A stretch of DNA of 64,000 bases, from assembly GCF_014805625.2 (NCBI RefSeq), contig NW_023998422.1:8010958-8074957 (forward strand), written 5' to 3'. Source of the stretch: Glossina fuscipes (Eukaryota > Arthropoda > Insecta > Diptera > Glossinidae). The position numbers were made by a program, and so were the translations under genes. This document shows positions 38,956 through 51,291 of the stretch, piece by piece. A model generated the notes under the pieces. That model made no database searches and had not been told where the DNA came from. It saw only the letters and a program-made list of their open reading frames with translations. The first letter of the stretch is position 1, and each line of letters starts with the position of its first letter.

Positions 38956-39730
38956 CGCCCGAGACAGTAGAGAAATAGTTTTGCTTTAAAGCGGCTTTTA
39001 ATTGTGGTGAAAAGATTTATTTCATTGTTGCACTGAATTTATGGCTTTTAAAATAATTTTTGCAAGTTGTGCTTGGTTTTCTTTCTACTTTTTTTATTTC
39101 TTTTTTTTTTTTTTTTCTCCCTTACATTTTGTTGTTGGTGTTTCTCATTTGTATTTATTTATTTATGACTACTACTGGAAGCTCGATTGTCAGTCGGTGG
39201 CATAAATGTATGCGAATTCTGTAAACATCTACAGGCGTATAGACGCTCAGAGAGGGTGATATGATGCATACAGACGGACGGACAACCAAAGAAACAAATG
39301 AAGAAATTTAAAAAAAAAAAAAAGAAACCAGAACAACATTGCAAATGACAAACGTTAAGTAATAAAAATTATTTAAATGTTTTCAACTACGCCTGGCTCT
39401 CTGACAGTGCGTCTGCCTGTAGTTCTCTTAAATTTAGTTTCCGTCCTTTTATGTGAATTATTATTAGTTTTATCGGCCCTTCTTATTAATTTTCTATATT
39501 TACATTTTCTGGATATATTTCTTCCCTTTTTTTTTTTTTTTTTTTTTTTTCTCTTCATTATATTAAACATCGCGATTTTATCAGCGCAAAAAACTTTATA
39601 AAAATATTCGCCGGTTAGTTAAAGTGTAAAATAGCTAAACGCCGAGATATTATTTACTTTCGCTAATATTTGAGATGGCTCTTGCACGTACTTTTAAAAT
39701 AATGAATGCGTCCTTCCTGCGCAGACGTCT

Positions 39731-40090
39731 AAGAAAATCTTGGCTGTGATCAGAATCACTTTAATCGGATTTTTCGTAATCAATTCGGATATTTTAGAGC
39801 CTATGAATAATCGAAAAGTGTCTTCCTTGAGATTAATGCAAGTGGCCTGGAGGCACTAATGCGAGCTAGACAAGAGCTCTTCTGGTTTTAAATTTGTTAG
39901 CGGGACATTCAACAGCACAGAGTATAATGAAAGTCTTAGCTGTGATAAGAATCATCTCAGCCAGATTTTTCGAAATAAACTCAGATATTTTGTTTAGAGA
40001 TATTTAACAGGTGGTTAACTACGACTAATTTAAAAGCAACGCCATCGAGTTTAGTAGGAAAGGATCCAGGGCACACTAATGTGAGTGTGT
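39731..40090 (+). repeat. Diverged tandem duplication, period about 196 bp
   Basis: CTTGGCTGTGATCAGAATCA near 39739 matches CTTAGCTGTGATAAGAATCA near 39935, followed in both by GATTTTTCG and TCxGATATTTT. A GGCACTAATGCGAG-like tail follows each copy (about 39853 and 40070). Confidence 0.55.
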
Positions 40091-40439
40091 CACAATAAGT
40101 GTGTATGTACAGTCTTTAACTTAAGAGTCTTTGGGAATTTTTACACGTTACACGTTAAGCCTTGATGAACAGAAAATTTATATATATCATATGCCTGAGA
40201 AAAGACCCATGAAAGAGGGGGGTTTCCTCATTATTAAGACGATAAGGACCACATCGCTGGAAGAGCTCATGGCCATATCAGAATTGATTCGGGGATTGGA
40301 AAAGCGCTGGCTTAAGTGTATTATATATAAGGGGGATTACGTTGAAGAGGACCAAATATTAAAGGTACTGATGGGTAAATCAATATTTTGCGAGAAAATT
40401 ATAATAGTCAAGCCTCGTATGTTATACGCTATAAAATAA

Positions 40440-42124
40440 ATGGTTCGCATTTTTAGATTAAAACCTCGAGGAAATAGTCATCACTTCCATGAGACAACAG
40501 TTTGTTGTATTCTTTCGTCAATACAAAATCTAAAACAATCTAAACAATCTAAAGGAGGAAGAAGAAAATTGAAGATAAGAAAGAGAACAGCAAAAAAAAA
40601 AAAAAAAGAAGAAGACACAGGAACCAAAGGGTATGAAAGGAAATAACGCATTCCAAAACCAAACCTCAATCCCAATACTAAGCAACTAGCTATTCTCATA
40701 TGTCATGATGCCGGTTAAGTCATACTATAGCATTTGTGAAAGGTGGGAAATGAAAAAAAAAGACTAAAGGTTGCATTGCTTGCCAACTTATTCAAACATA
40801 ATTACGTTTGAAAAATTTTGAAAAATTTGGTACAAATTCAATATCCCTTCAATCAACGCGATAACACTTCTCTGCCTTATAGAAAACTTGTAAAGTGTTT
40901 GTGGGGAACGTTTTCCATCAAAATTAAGAGCATAGAAATGACTTGCTTTCTTCCATACGAGAAAATTCGAATCTACGATAAGTCGAGCAAGACAAACGCT
41001 GCAGAGCAAATTGTTGAGTAAAAATCATTTGCTTAAAGCTGCACACAAAAAATATCTCGATATTTGAATACCAGATGTAAAAATGTTGAGAAAAATGTAA
41101 TGATAGAACGGATTGATTGGCTAGCAAATCGTTGCTGAAATAAAACGAAATCGAGCAAGTTTTCAAAAGATCGATAACAGACGATGGAAAAATTGTTCCC
41201 ACAAAATAGCTACTCATCCAAGATGGTTTAAGTTGTGAAAACGGTGGCAAGGCCCGAATTGATGCCGCATAAAGAAATGATTTGTGTTTACAGTTAAGTT
41301 TCAGTTAAGGCCATTTTCAGTAAACATTAAACTGAAGGTCACATAAATCTTATCTTCAATTGACAGTAGAACTATTTTAAAATAATGAGTTGCATTTAAA
41401 CTGATAGTTGAATTTAACTGGAAGATTACTAGGCAACCGGTAGATCAAATAAAATGAAATAACTGAAAAATGAATCACATGCTTAATGAAATGAATTAAG
41501 AAAATCATTCGGAGGAGGCAAAGGAAGTCGGTTACGAGAAATACAAATTCAGCTCCAACGATTTAACTTACAGTTAGCAAATTACGCTTTAGTGAAAGGC
41601 AAATAACTTAACTACAAGTTAAGAGTGACAAGTGAAGTAAGAGAGAAATTTGATACATGAAGAGTTGGCCAAGTCAAAATCTTGTGGCATCTTCACCAAG
41701 AGATGACGTGAGGGTCATCCAACTTTGGTAACATTAAGTATATAGCTTTTAGACTGTTACTAAGTAGACTATTATAACTCGGCGACGAGTTTTTCTGAAA
41801 GATGGTTTTAGGGGTTCACTGGGATATAGTTTTATATATCCTCTCAATAAGCCTTTACTATAAAGGAAAGTCTAACCAGACTCAATGGTAGCTGGTTTGT
41901 ACAAGTACAACGAATATAGTATTGGTGAGAACATGGAAAATCTGGCCATGTCAGTTGATACGCCCGACAACTGTATATCTTGAAGATAGATAGTTCGGGA
42001 TTTGGCCAACCTTGACGGTATGGTAATAGTCTAAAGGCAAGAGTGGCGTATTGTTTTATGTGATACAAAGCGCAAAGTTATACTAAAAGCTTTGTAGTCT
42101 AAAATATTTGGTACCACGGGGGTC
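40440..42124. other. Intronic stretch, nothing firmly recognised
   Basis: Several CAGTTAA-type words near 41290-41620. Frames of 60-108 codons on both strands lack protein-like composition. Confidence 0.45.
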
Positions 42125-42480
42125 AGGAGCCCGCTCGCAGGTTGGATGTACTAGGAAGGTACGCCGGAGGGTATATCGTCCCTGTGAGCTGGGTACGGCC
42201 CTTCGGGGAGTATCGTGGTGGCTGTGGTTTTCACCTTTCCATAGCCATTGGAAAAATTCGAGGTGGGGATAGGCCTCACCACCTACCAGATTGGCGGTTC
42301 ATTCGGCCATACCCGGTGCGCTATCTGATCACCTAGGGGTAAGAAAGGCCCCCTTATTAGGGGATTGTCTTTCCCCCCGGGGGGAGATCACTCGACTTAA
42401 ATGAGTACCTATGGTTGTAGGCAATTCGTCTGATTAAGGCATCAAGCCAGGTGCAGACGTTAAACACCAAGAGACATCTG
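42125..42480 (+). repeat. Dispersed repeat D, copy 2 (GC-rich)
   Basis: One of the most GC-rich stretches of the window, with CCCCCCGGGGGGAG at 42374 and GGTACGCCGGAGGG at 42159. It shares block order and its final 45 bases with 6265-6605. A 64-codon frame inside is not protein-like. Confidence 0.45.
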
Positions 42481-42721
42481 TTACTAAGTAGTATGGAATG
42501 GATTTAGACATACATTTAGTCTAACTTTCAGTTAAGCCAAATATAAAGGCACTTGTTTCCATCGAGACTGTAACAAGTAACTTCTTCTTAAGATAATATT
42601 GTCTTCCATAAGCAAATTGAAAATTATGTTGTTCGCGTAAACTTTTGCCGACTTTTCTAGAAATTTGTTGATTTGATTTGCAAATGTTGTCTTATTCAGT
42701 CTTATTATTAATTTTTTTATT

Positions 42722-42752
<31 letters not shown>

Positions 42753-43030
42753 TATTTGGCATTGACAAGGTTGTCTTGACTACTTATTCGGTCTGTTTGT
42801 TTGTTTGTTTTTTGTTTCTTTCCCATTTAATTGACAAATGACACTTGCTTGCCAATTATAGTTATAAGCATCTACATAACATGCTCTACGGGTGTTTGGA
42901 GTTTCTCGCTAAATAACTTAAATTTGGTGACCAACTTCTAAGCATATTCATCTATGCGGTGGCTTGTGATGTTTTAATGCTGCTTTAAACTGATAGAACA
43001 TGTAATCGAGAGTTTTATTGCAAGAAAGAA

Positions 43031-43093
43031 ACAAAAAAAAAAAAAAAAAAAAAAATAACAAAAAAAAAAAACAAAAAAATTTTTTTAATAAAA

Positions 43094-43134
<41 letters not shown>

Positions 43135-43260
43135 AAAAATTCATTCATTCATTCATTCATTTATTTATATGTTCATTCACATCCATGCATTCACTCCATG
43201 ATGATAATGATGATGATGAAAATAATGATTACTATGATGACGACGATTATGATAATGTTA
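43031..43260 (+). repeat. Poly(A), (ATTC)n and (GAT)n composite
   Basis: A-runs separated by a few other bases at 43032-43131, ATTC units at 43140-43160, and GAT/AAT units at 43198-43257. Lys-rich and Phe-rich frames here are artefacts of the repeat. Confidence 0.85.
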
Positions 43261-43450
43261 AGAGTATTTTATTTATTTTTATTTTTTTTTTTTTATCTTA
43301 GACGTGGGCTTAACGCTTTTTGAAAGTAAAGATTTTTTTGAGAAATGTCATGACTGTGCGCATGTATGTGTGCGTGTGTTTGTGTCCCCCTTTACGGCAA
43401 ATATTTATGAAATCTAAATATTTATTTAAAAATAAATTTATATTTTTCTT

Positions 43451-43453
<3 letters not shown>

Positions 43454-43488
<35 letters not shown>
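43454..43488 (+). repeat. (AT)n microsatellite
   Basis: Seventeen AT units, 300 bases left of repeat A copy 2. Confidence 0.85.
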
Positions 43489-43489
<1 letters not shown>

Positions 43490-43769
43490 TCAAGCGTAGG
43501 CAGCTATGAAACGCTTTTATTACCTACACATGTGTATTTTCTATTATACTCAAAGTTTCCTATTTTGTTACATGCACAGGGGAAATTTAAGAATTATTTT
43601 GTTAGAAAATTCTCAACCCCGTTGATTAGTTATATGAACAATAAAAGTCAAACGGTGTAGCACAAAGCAAGCGAGAGAGACTTATATTCTTTAGTATCCA
43701 GCTCTTCAAATCTACACAGCTGTGAAATGTAGCGAAAACAGTGCATCTGTTGATTCATTTGCGATTCTA

Positions 43770-44655
43770 GATAAATGTTTTTTGTAAATGGGTCATTTAT
43801 TATACCGATCGGTGATCGGGGTATATTCGCTTTGTCAGACCGTTTGCAACTCCCGGAAGGAAGTATCAGAGACCTCACCAAATATATATATATATATACT
43901 ATAAATCGATTTAAGCATGTCCGTCTATCCGTCCGTGTGTGCGTTCGTCTATGTCCTGATTGCAAAAGTAGGGATATCGCCTTTAAAATTTTGCAGAAAC
44001 ATTGTAAGTTCTTGCACGCAGGCTATTGATATTGAAAATGATCCAATTCAGTTGAAGGACACGTCCACAGCGTCATGTAATCTGAAAACACCTCCGTGTT
44101 TCAAACGGAGTGAAAAACTGTTTTTTTGTTTATTATTCATAAACTCTAGCAGCTAAATATACAAAGACGCATAGGCGATGCTGATAGAAAAATGAAAAAA
44201 ATTGACCACGCCTGCCTAATATTATAGTGCATCAAAATGTAATTTTTTTTCAATGAGTTCATAGGGCGCAGAAACAAACTTTGACAACCTCAAAGAGTAT
44301 AATGAATTCTTAGCCAGTTTCAAATTTGAATAAACCCGCCCGTCTGTCCACCTGTCTGCCTGTGTAACTATATAATATTTATGCTAAACATTCTCCCGTT
44401 AGCGAAAATGAAAACATTGCTTAAAAAATTGCAAAAAAATTTGGAAATAACTTCAACTTTTCCACGAGCAAGCCTACAACGCCCACACGCTTACGTGATA
44501 AAAGTTTTTATTTTGAAAATAGCAAAATAGCAGCTGCGCCCATTTCACCTTAGAGAACAAGAAAATGTAGTTTTTATTTTTTTTTGCTTTTTTCAGTGTA
44601 ACGGTAAAGGGTATAGAAATTTCGGTCACGATCACATACAATTTTCTTACTTGTT
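43770..44655 (+). repeat. Dispersed repeat A, full copy 2 (about 885 bp)
   Basis: Collinear with 11600-12460 over its whole length and in the same orientation. It opens with a small palindromic patch (CCGATCGGTGATCGG at 43806) and closes with GGGTATAGAAATTTCGG and CACATACAATTTTCTTACTTG. A TA microsatellite interrupts it near 43884. It lies in the putative intron of the main gene, 1 kb left of the second-lineage mariner copy. Confidence 0.65.
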
Positions 44656-45610
44656 TTACTTTACCTCACTAATATTTGTATCGGGTTACAGATCATTTCC
44701 TTTTTAAACTTTTGAGTATTGTGGGCGTACTAATGGATGAATCATACTCACCTGCCAAGTTGATAAATCAATTAAGAATGCATATGACCAAATTTCACAT
44801 TTCCGTCTCGATTCTTTTATCACTGCGTGCTCCAATAACTTCAGGTAGAAAGGGTAGAAAGTCAGTCTGGATAAACTTAAACAAATTCATGAAACCCATG
44901 TGCTCTTCTGGGTGTATTTTCGGGCTTCACAAACGCAAAGATAAATCTAATATACCGCCTCCTCAAACTTTTTAAAATAATAAATCTATATGTTTATAGT
45001 TTGAGGAGCATCTCCAATTAATGTAAGTGGAAGGCCTTAAGACTACGCATTGACTATTTTTTCAAATAAAAGACGATGCCCGTTATATAGATTGACAACG
45101 GACAACGATTTGAGGTATTTTTCCGATAAAATCGAGTTCATTAGCTCTTACAGACGTAAGTGCGTCAAACAACTTCTACATATTGCTCTTATAGTGGATC
45201 GTGAATGTATCATCTTGACGATTCAATACTGAAACTACCTTGCATCACCTAATCAACATCAAAAAGAAAGTCATGCTATAGTTATCGTAAGGTTAGCTCT
45301 CTTAGCTTATTACGTAAGTGTTAATTTCTGTATAAGTCTTACTTTCCTATATGTTGAGGTTAAAGCATTGTCGATAACTAAGCTGTAGTTATCAACTGTA
45401 GGTCATTGTTTTCATTGCATAAAAAATGAATTCAGAGGGCGTTGCAATCAGCCAGGGATAATCTACAATGTCAACTGTTAATCAAATCATTATTTGTATG
45501 TAAAAATTTCGCGATGACTTGTCCGTATGTACAGAAACAAAGGATATTTGCAGAAATCATTAGATTTTGAATTTAATAAAAATTATTTTATTTTTTTTTT
45601 AAGTTATATA

Positions 45611-46123
45611 TTAGGTCGCAGCTAAGTAGAATCTATTATTCGTATTTACCCACCCGTAAGTCACCGAAACAAACGTGTTTTTGTTTTCATTATCTAGATG
45701 AGGATTCGGTTAATGTTCTGTCAACTGTTTTATGTGGTGCATGTTACATTCAACTGTTTTTCTTAATCTCTGAAATGGAGAGTCTAAAAGTGTATATTCG
45801 ACATGTAATGCTTTGGGAATTTAAACAAGGCAATAGCGCTAAGACGAGAGCTGCAAAAAATATGCAACGGTGAAGGACTGACAATTAGCGGATCAGTTAG
45901 AAATTGGTTTGTAAACTTCCTTTCTGGAGATACGATCTGAAAAGACGATACGTCCTTTCTACTTTGACGTCAACCTGGAGCAAAATCCGCGTCAATCAAC
46001 AAGACGTATAGCAAAAAGGTTCAATACCTCACAATCAACTCTTAATTAATATAATTTTGTTATTCGATGAAAGCAAAATAAATATGCGATCAAAAAACTG
46101 AAGTTACTTATGACTCGACCCAA
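45611..46123 (+). mobile_element. Mariner-family deletion derivative of a second lineage (513 bp)
   Basis: TTAGGTCGCAGCTAAGT at the left and TTGGGTCGAGTCATAAGT (reverse complement of the right end) form degenerate TIRs, each flanked by TA (45609-45610, 46124-46125). The interior encodes a transposase N-terminus from about 45775 (MESLKVYIRHVMLWEFKQGN) followed by WFVNFLSGD, and after a frameshift NPRQSTRRIAKRFNTSQSTL, the second helix-turn-helix. The catalytic DDD domain is absent. The TIRs and protein differ from the three other mariner copies, so it is a separate lineage. No intact ORF remains. Confidence 0.8.
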
Positions 46124-46603
46124 TATTACGATGAAGGATTATATTATCGAGAGCAGATCAGATCAGATTTACTCAATTATCAAGCCTTTCATCGAATGTT
46201 TTATTATACACAATCTTTTCCATGTAATTCATGTTCGGTACTATCGTCCTTCCTATGGTTAATTTCCAATATAAATCATTGTATATTGAAACAGCAGCAG
46301 ATTCAATGGGAATTGTTTGCAGAAATAAGGGCAAGTGCAAAACGTAACAGTAGTCTTAGTGACTTGCCACAAACGGACTGATGGACAGACGGAATCCGAT
46401 TGAAAATTTTGTTCTTATATCTAATTTCCTTGAACCCTTGATCAATATATTTAAGGTAAAACAAGAGGAATAACTTGTTCAGTATAGTGCATCATTCCCG
46501 TATTATATAATAGATTACTTAATATGAATAAAATGCCAATGTAGATTATTCATAATGACTTGCATATATACGTATATATAGCATCTATAGCAATTTCTAA
46601 TCT

Positions 46604-46631
46604 GTTGTTTTATTCTTTTTTGCAGGTATGT
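46604..46631 (+). promoter_or_regulatory. Candidate recursive splice (ratchet) site
   Basis: A T-rich polypyrimidine tract (from about 46604) ends in TTTTTTGCAG at 46625 and is followed at once by GTATGT (46626-46631). This is a consensus acceptor fused to a good donor with no exon between. In Drosophila such zero-length exons subdivide introns longer than several kilobases. The site lies 10.3 kb downstream of the donor at 36281, in the orientation of the gene. Use of the site is inferred. Confidence 0.55.
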
Positions 46632-49600
46632 GCTGTTCATTTTAATTATTCAAGTGTTAATTGAAAGAAGGGGAGAGAGGTTTTGGTAAGATAAGTTAAT
46701 GTAATCAGACTATGACAAAAATCGCTTATAATCGCATAGAGAAGCGAATAGAAGTAAGCAAGTAGCAATGTAGAGAAATAAGTTTTAAAACCAGTGTTTC
46801 TCCATCCGCTTACCCGCTACCCGCATGTCTCTATACCAGTGATCTGTGAATTTCTGTTTAAGCCACTCTCACATATAGGAATGATTTACATGCTAAGAAA
46901 GTGATTTGTGTCTCAAAGCTTGCTTCTATTCAATCGTTAAAATATATGATTTATATAAAAGACTTTTTTTAAATATTATTCAATAGAGTTCAAGATTATC
47001 ACGAGCTATTAAATGCAAAGAAGTCTTGAAGAGTTAAGCCAAGACATGAATTAAAGCGAAATTTTACGCGGATTTCTCCCCCACAAAATTATGGGTCGAA
47101 GGAGATCGTAAGTAGCGCAGGGCGCAGTATCACCTCGTCCGGTAATAAAATTTCGATCGTCCGTCCGTATATCTTGGGTGTGAAACCGCCACACCCACTA
47201 CGACCGAACTAGCTAACTTTACAATGATATGTGCATCTATTCGTTACATCGTCTAACCGTCTGGCCTTTTGACGGTATACAAAAGCCTCTGACTTTGATT
47301 AATTATGATTATAAAAAAAAAAAAAATATAACTTTCTGTTACACAATCATGGCAAAAAAAACGAAATAAGTTTTATATACAAATCTATTTAAATTTTTTA
47401 CGATTTATAAAAAATAATTGATTTTCAAACTGTACGCGAAACCTTTAACTTTGATTGGAAAAGAAGATTTCGCTTATAGTAAAATCAAAAGTACTCTAAT
47501 GCCAAATAATTAAATTAAATTAATAGCAACAAAAATTGTTCACTTTTAACATTTACAAATTAGACAATCAACCTTTAACACACACATATATATATACATC
47601 CATATAGTCGATTGCTTGGTGTGTCACACAAATACACAAAAAGAATTAATTAAGTAATTACGTCAAAGAAGAGAAACTCACACAACTCACACTCGTACAC
47701 TCGTACATTATTATTATGTTGTAAGTTGTTCGCGGTGTGCCATGTTGAACGTTTGCCATAGTAAAGATGTTCAAAACTTCCAACTTCTAATCATGACAAC
47801 ACATTCTGATGATTAAAAGATTAACACGACTAAGCGGATGATGAGTATATAATGTTTTGCGCATCAATGTAAAAAGGAAACGAAAATTTTCTGCTTATAA
47901 ACACAATTTCAAGGTAAACTGTCTCTGGATCTTAACATTAGAAATTATTAGGTAGATGTATCACTTAAAATACCTTAAGCTTTTCACAATTTTATGGCGA
48001 TAGATTCTAATTGAATTTTATATATGTACAAATATATGCGCACAAACATTTACGCATGACTAGAGAGGAGAGAATTTATTAGAATTTAAAAAAGTCATAT
48101 GTTAATCTTAGTTTTCTTATGACTTTGTTTACAACGTCATCATTAAATGCTTAGCTTTTCATAAGCATTTGCAATTAGTATAAGTTTTCTCAATCCCAAA
48201 CTAAAACAGAAATACTCCCAAATATTGAGACCATTTTTAGGGATTTTAAAGAAATGGGGTTTGGGTTTCGGCGGGTGTCGAAAAGAAAATTCGTGTTTTA
48301 CTATGCGCCAGCCTTTCAAACCCCCTTTTAAGTATCATTCAGGTAGATGTAGATGAACTTGCTATCAGCTTTCTTTTAACTGATCCTTTTTCTGGCCGAT
48401 ATTTTTTGAAAGAATCAGTTTGCCGCCCTATTAGTTATATAAGCAGGAGTCACTTGCATAAGGTGAACAAACTTAATTGACAATCTGTGCAAAAAAAAAA
48501 AAGGTTGCATTATCCTCCATCTCTTCATACTTTTATCCTCTTAATGGCCTCACTTCAAACCTTAAGCTCTGCAACCAGCTATTAAAGCAACTTTTTATTA
48601 TAATTTCTACCGATCAGAGGGACAAAAAGTAAAAGTTCTTTTCACCTTTTTTGTTTTTGGTTAATCGCAGAGTTTTTACCTAAAGTTTTTGCGGCTACCA
48701 AAAGACTTTCGCCAATTGTTGCATAGAGGAGAAGGCAATCTCAGCCGCGGAGGTGGTTACACTTCTTACAGCTTAGGGCCTTTTTGAAGCACTCAAAGTG
48801 CATCTTAAATTATCCTGCTTCACTGACCCAGCTTGCTAGCCTTCTTCTTGCATACTAAAGCAGCGTGCAGTTCCTGCTCGCTGTTCAATCTTTTTTTAAG
48901 AAAAAAAAAAAAAAAACCAGCGAGGGAATGGTGACTAGCGACTATTTCAATAAGAATATAAGGACCTATGAGTTTGGAATATTAAGGTCATGAACTTAGG
49001 TAAAGATTTACCCTTGTCCATCCATACGTCCTTCTAAGCTATTTGGTGTTTAAGGGCACTTCAAGGTTTTCTGTTCCCTTTTTTTTTTTCATTTACATTC
49101 GAAGTTCAAAATTTTTGAAAATATATTATGATTTATTCAGTAAACTGACAGCGATTCTTGCTTTTGTATTTCTTTTCTTTACCTATACAAGATCATGTAC
49201 TGAAAAAAAAATAAAAAAAATAATAATACAAATGACATTAAAAGTAATGTCAGATTTAATTTAACTTTTTTTTTTTTTTCCTTTATCAACTTTATTTAAC
49301 CTTGCAATGAGACAAATTTGGTAAAATAAAAAGTATAAAATAAAAACAAAAAACAATCTTCAAGTTGAACTACAAAATTGTTATTTTTGATTTTATTTTA
49401 TGATGTCTGAACACGATTCTCTTTGTATTGACGTTGTTGTATTGTACTTTTCTTATTTTTTATTTTTATTTTTTCTTTAAAACACATGTGGGTTTTCAAT
49501 TCAAAAGCTGTAAAAGCAGCTGACAAATCATTGCAGGTAACTTGAAGCGAACCTTGGATACCCATCAGTTGAATATAAGAAAGTTGCTGAAATTTTTTAT

Positions 49601-49689
49601 TGACTTCAAAAACGCTGCTGTCACCCAACAGCATGAGCAGCCGAGTAGGTGTGAGTAGCAATTTTGAATGCGGTAGAGTTTACTTAACT
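46632..49689. other. Intronic stretch right of the ratchet-like site
   Basis: AT-rich with no gene or transposon recognised. A minus-strand frame at 49661-49398 is partly mixed in composition but unassigned. Confidence 0.5.
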
Positions 49690-49835
49690 AATCATACGTA
49701 GAGTAAGTGTAGCGATTGGGCACATACTCACTAGGCTGTGCTCGCTTCCCTATCTCTCTTCCTTTTCTCACTTCTTTCCGACCACCAAGATCTTACACGA
49801 ATAGGGAAACATTCCCTGAATGATTAGTCGCATAA
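49690..49835 (+). repeat. Dispersed repeat E, copy 1
   Basis: CTCTCTTCCTTTTCTCAC, then TACACGAATAGGGAAACATT and CCCTGAATGATTAGTCG, parallel 60245-60320 (CTCTCTTCTTTTCCTCACC, GATACGAATAGAGGACAGCC, CCTGAATGATTGGTC). The two copies share little beyond this. Confidence 0.4.
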
Positions 49836-50540
49836 CATATTGTTAACGCTTAGCTTCTAGATAATACCGATTAGAAACACGTTCTTATGTAATATAAGAA
49901 TTTTTAACAAGTTTTTCATTCTTCCGTCAAATGTTTAGCTATTGTTTGCTTATTTCTTAGGAAATTTTTTTAGTAGGTAAACTTAATATATGGAAGATGA
50001 GAATAATGGGAAATTTAGGATCATCAGCTACTATGACGTTTCTAGATAGATTAGCTAAATTAATGGACAGATGGAAACAACACCGAATCTATCTGAAATT
50101 TTCGATTTCTACCTCATTTGTTTGCGGGATACTGAGAGTATTTGGTTAGTATGTTTAATTTCTACGCATTACACAAGCTTAATAATAAAATTACTATATC
50201 TTATTATCTACTAGCGGATATTAAAGAGATAATATAGACCCAGTGATAGAAATCAACATTATATTGTACTTATATGCTTATTACCTGTTTGGTTATTATT
50301 GTAATTAACTGGAAGTTGAATGAAAATGAAAAATAAGATATAAGCAAAAGAACAACATTTGTTTTAAGTCGAATCTTGGTTGCTTTCCGCTTCGTGTTGT
50401 AAAATATTTTTATTTCAATTCAATACAATTTATTATCAATTATGTTATTCAAAATGTCATTTCATAAAAATTTCGAGTTTAAAAAGGCATTAAAGGTCTT
50501 CTTTTTTTTTTTCTAACTAAGCGATTATTAGGGAGAAACA

Positions 50541-50541
50541 A

Positions 50542-50569
<28 letters not shown>
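50541..50569 (+). repeat. (CT)n microsatellite
   Basis: Fourteen consecutive CT units. Confidence 0.9.
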
Positions 50570-50572
<3 letters not shown>

Positions 50573-50980
50573 CTGACAAATAAGTGAAGTTATATTTGAT
50601 ATAACGTCAATACACATATAGACAGACGTAAAGTCGGTAAATGAAATGATTTGATGTGTTTTAAATATCTGAACACCCTTTTAGGTCTCACTTCAAGTTA
50701 TCGAGTCATCCTTATTTTACTTTGGAAGCGTAAACATTTTGTCTGGATCATCATGTAATCAAATGTGGAAAAATCGGAGATTTTTACCCTGGATGGCTTA
50801 CGTTAGCCCTTTACCATGGCTGGCAGTTACTCAAAGAGCCTTCAAGTAGTTTCAACTTTTCTGCCAGTTATAAGAGTATGTAGTCAAGCAAGAGCTGAAT
50901 AAAGCACGTGTGCATATTTAAGGCCCACTAAAGAACGGGTGAAAGGAACGGTGATATATATTTCGTATACTTTTTCCTTT

Positions 50981-51291
50981 TATTTTTTGCATTGTCTACA
51001 TTATTGTCTACACATGTAGTTCACATTTCGTTAGAAACAGTGTATGAAACGTAGAATGCTTTGCTAATGTACTCGCAAATCCAAGCGAAAGAAAGAGAGA
51101 CAGACAAACTACAATCAAGAAAACATGTGCGCATATGTAAGGCCCTGTATTTTTTGCATTGTCTACATTATTGTCTACACATGTTCTTCACATTTCGCAA
51201 CAAACAGTACAAGAAACGTAGAATGCTTTGCTAATATACGCGCAAATCCAAGCGAGGGTAAGAGAGACAGACAAACTACAATCAAAAGAAA
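50981..51291 (+). repeat. Tandem duplication, period 167 bp
   Basis: TATTTTTTGCATTGTCTACA begins units at 50981 and 51148. Both run through ACATTATTGTCTACACATGT, GTAGAATGCTTTGCTAAT, GCAAATCCAAGCGA and GACAGACAAACTACAATCAA. The copies are about 90% identical by eye, so the duplication is fairly recent. Confidence 0.85.

Larger units (their letters stand above)
36288..39730. other. Intronic stretch, no gene recognised
   Basis: Simple repeats, one assembly gap and A-rich DNA near 38530-38650. No protein-like frame. Confidence 0.5.

Noticed and set aside
41290..42540. Direct repeats of TTTCAGTTAAGGCC-type text about 1.2 kb apart, considered as LTRs
   Set aside because: Only about 14 bases agree; no TG..CA ends, primer-binding site or polypurine tract.
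43018..43323. Lys-rich then Met-rich frame
   Set aside because: Produced by poly(A) and GAT repeats.
44676..44975. 99-codon + strand frame right of repeat A
   Set aside because: Composition is acceptable but no start context, splice sites or known motif could be seen.
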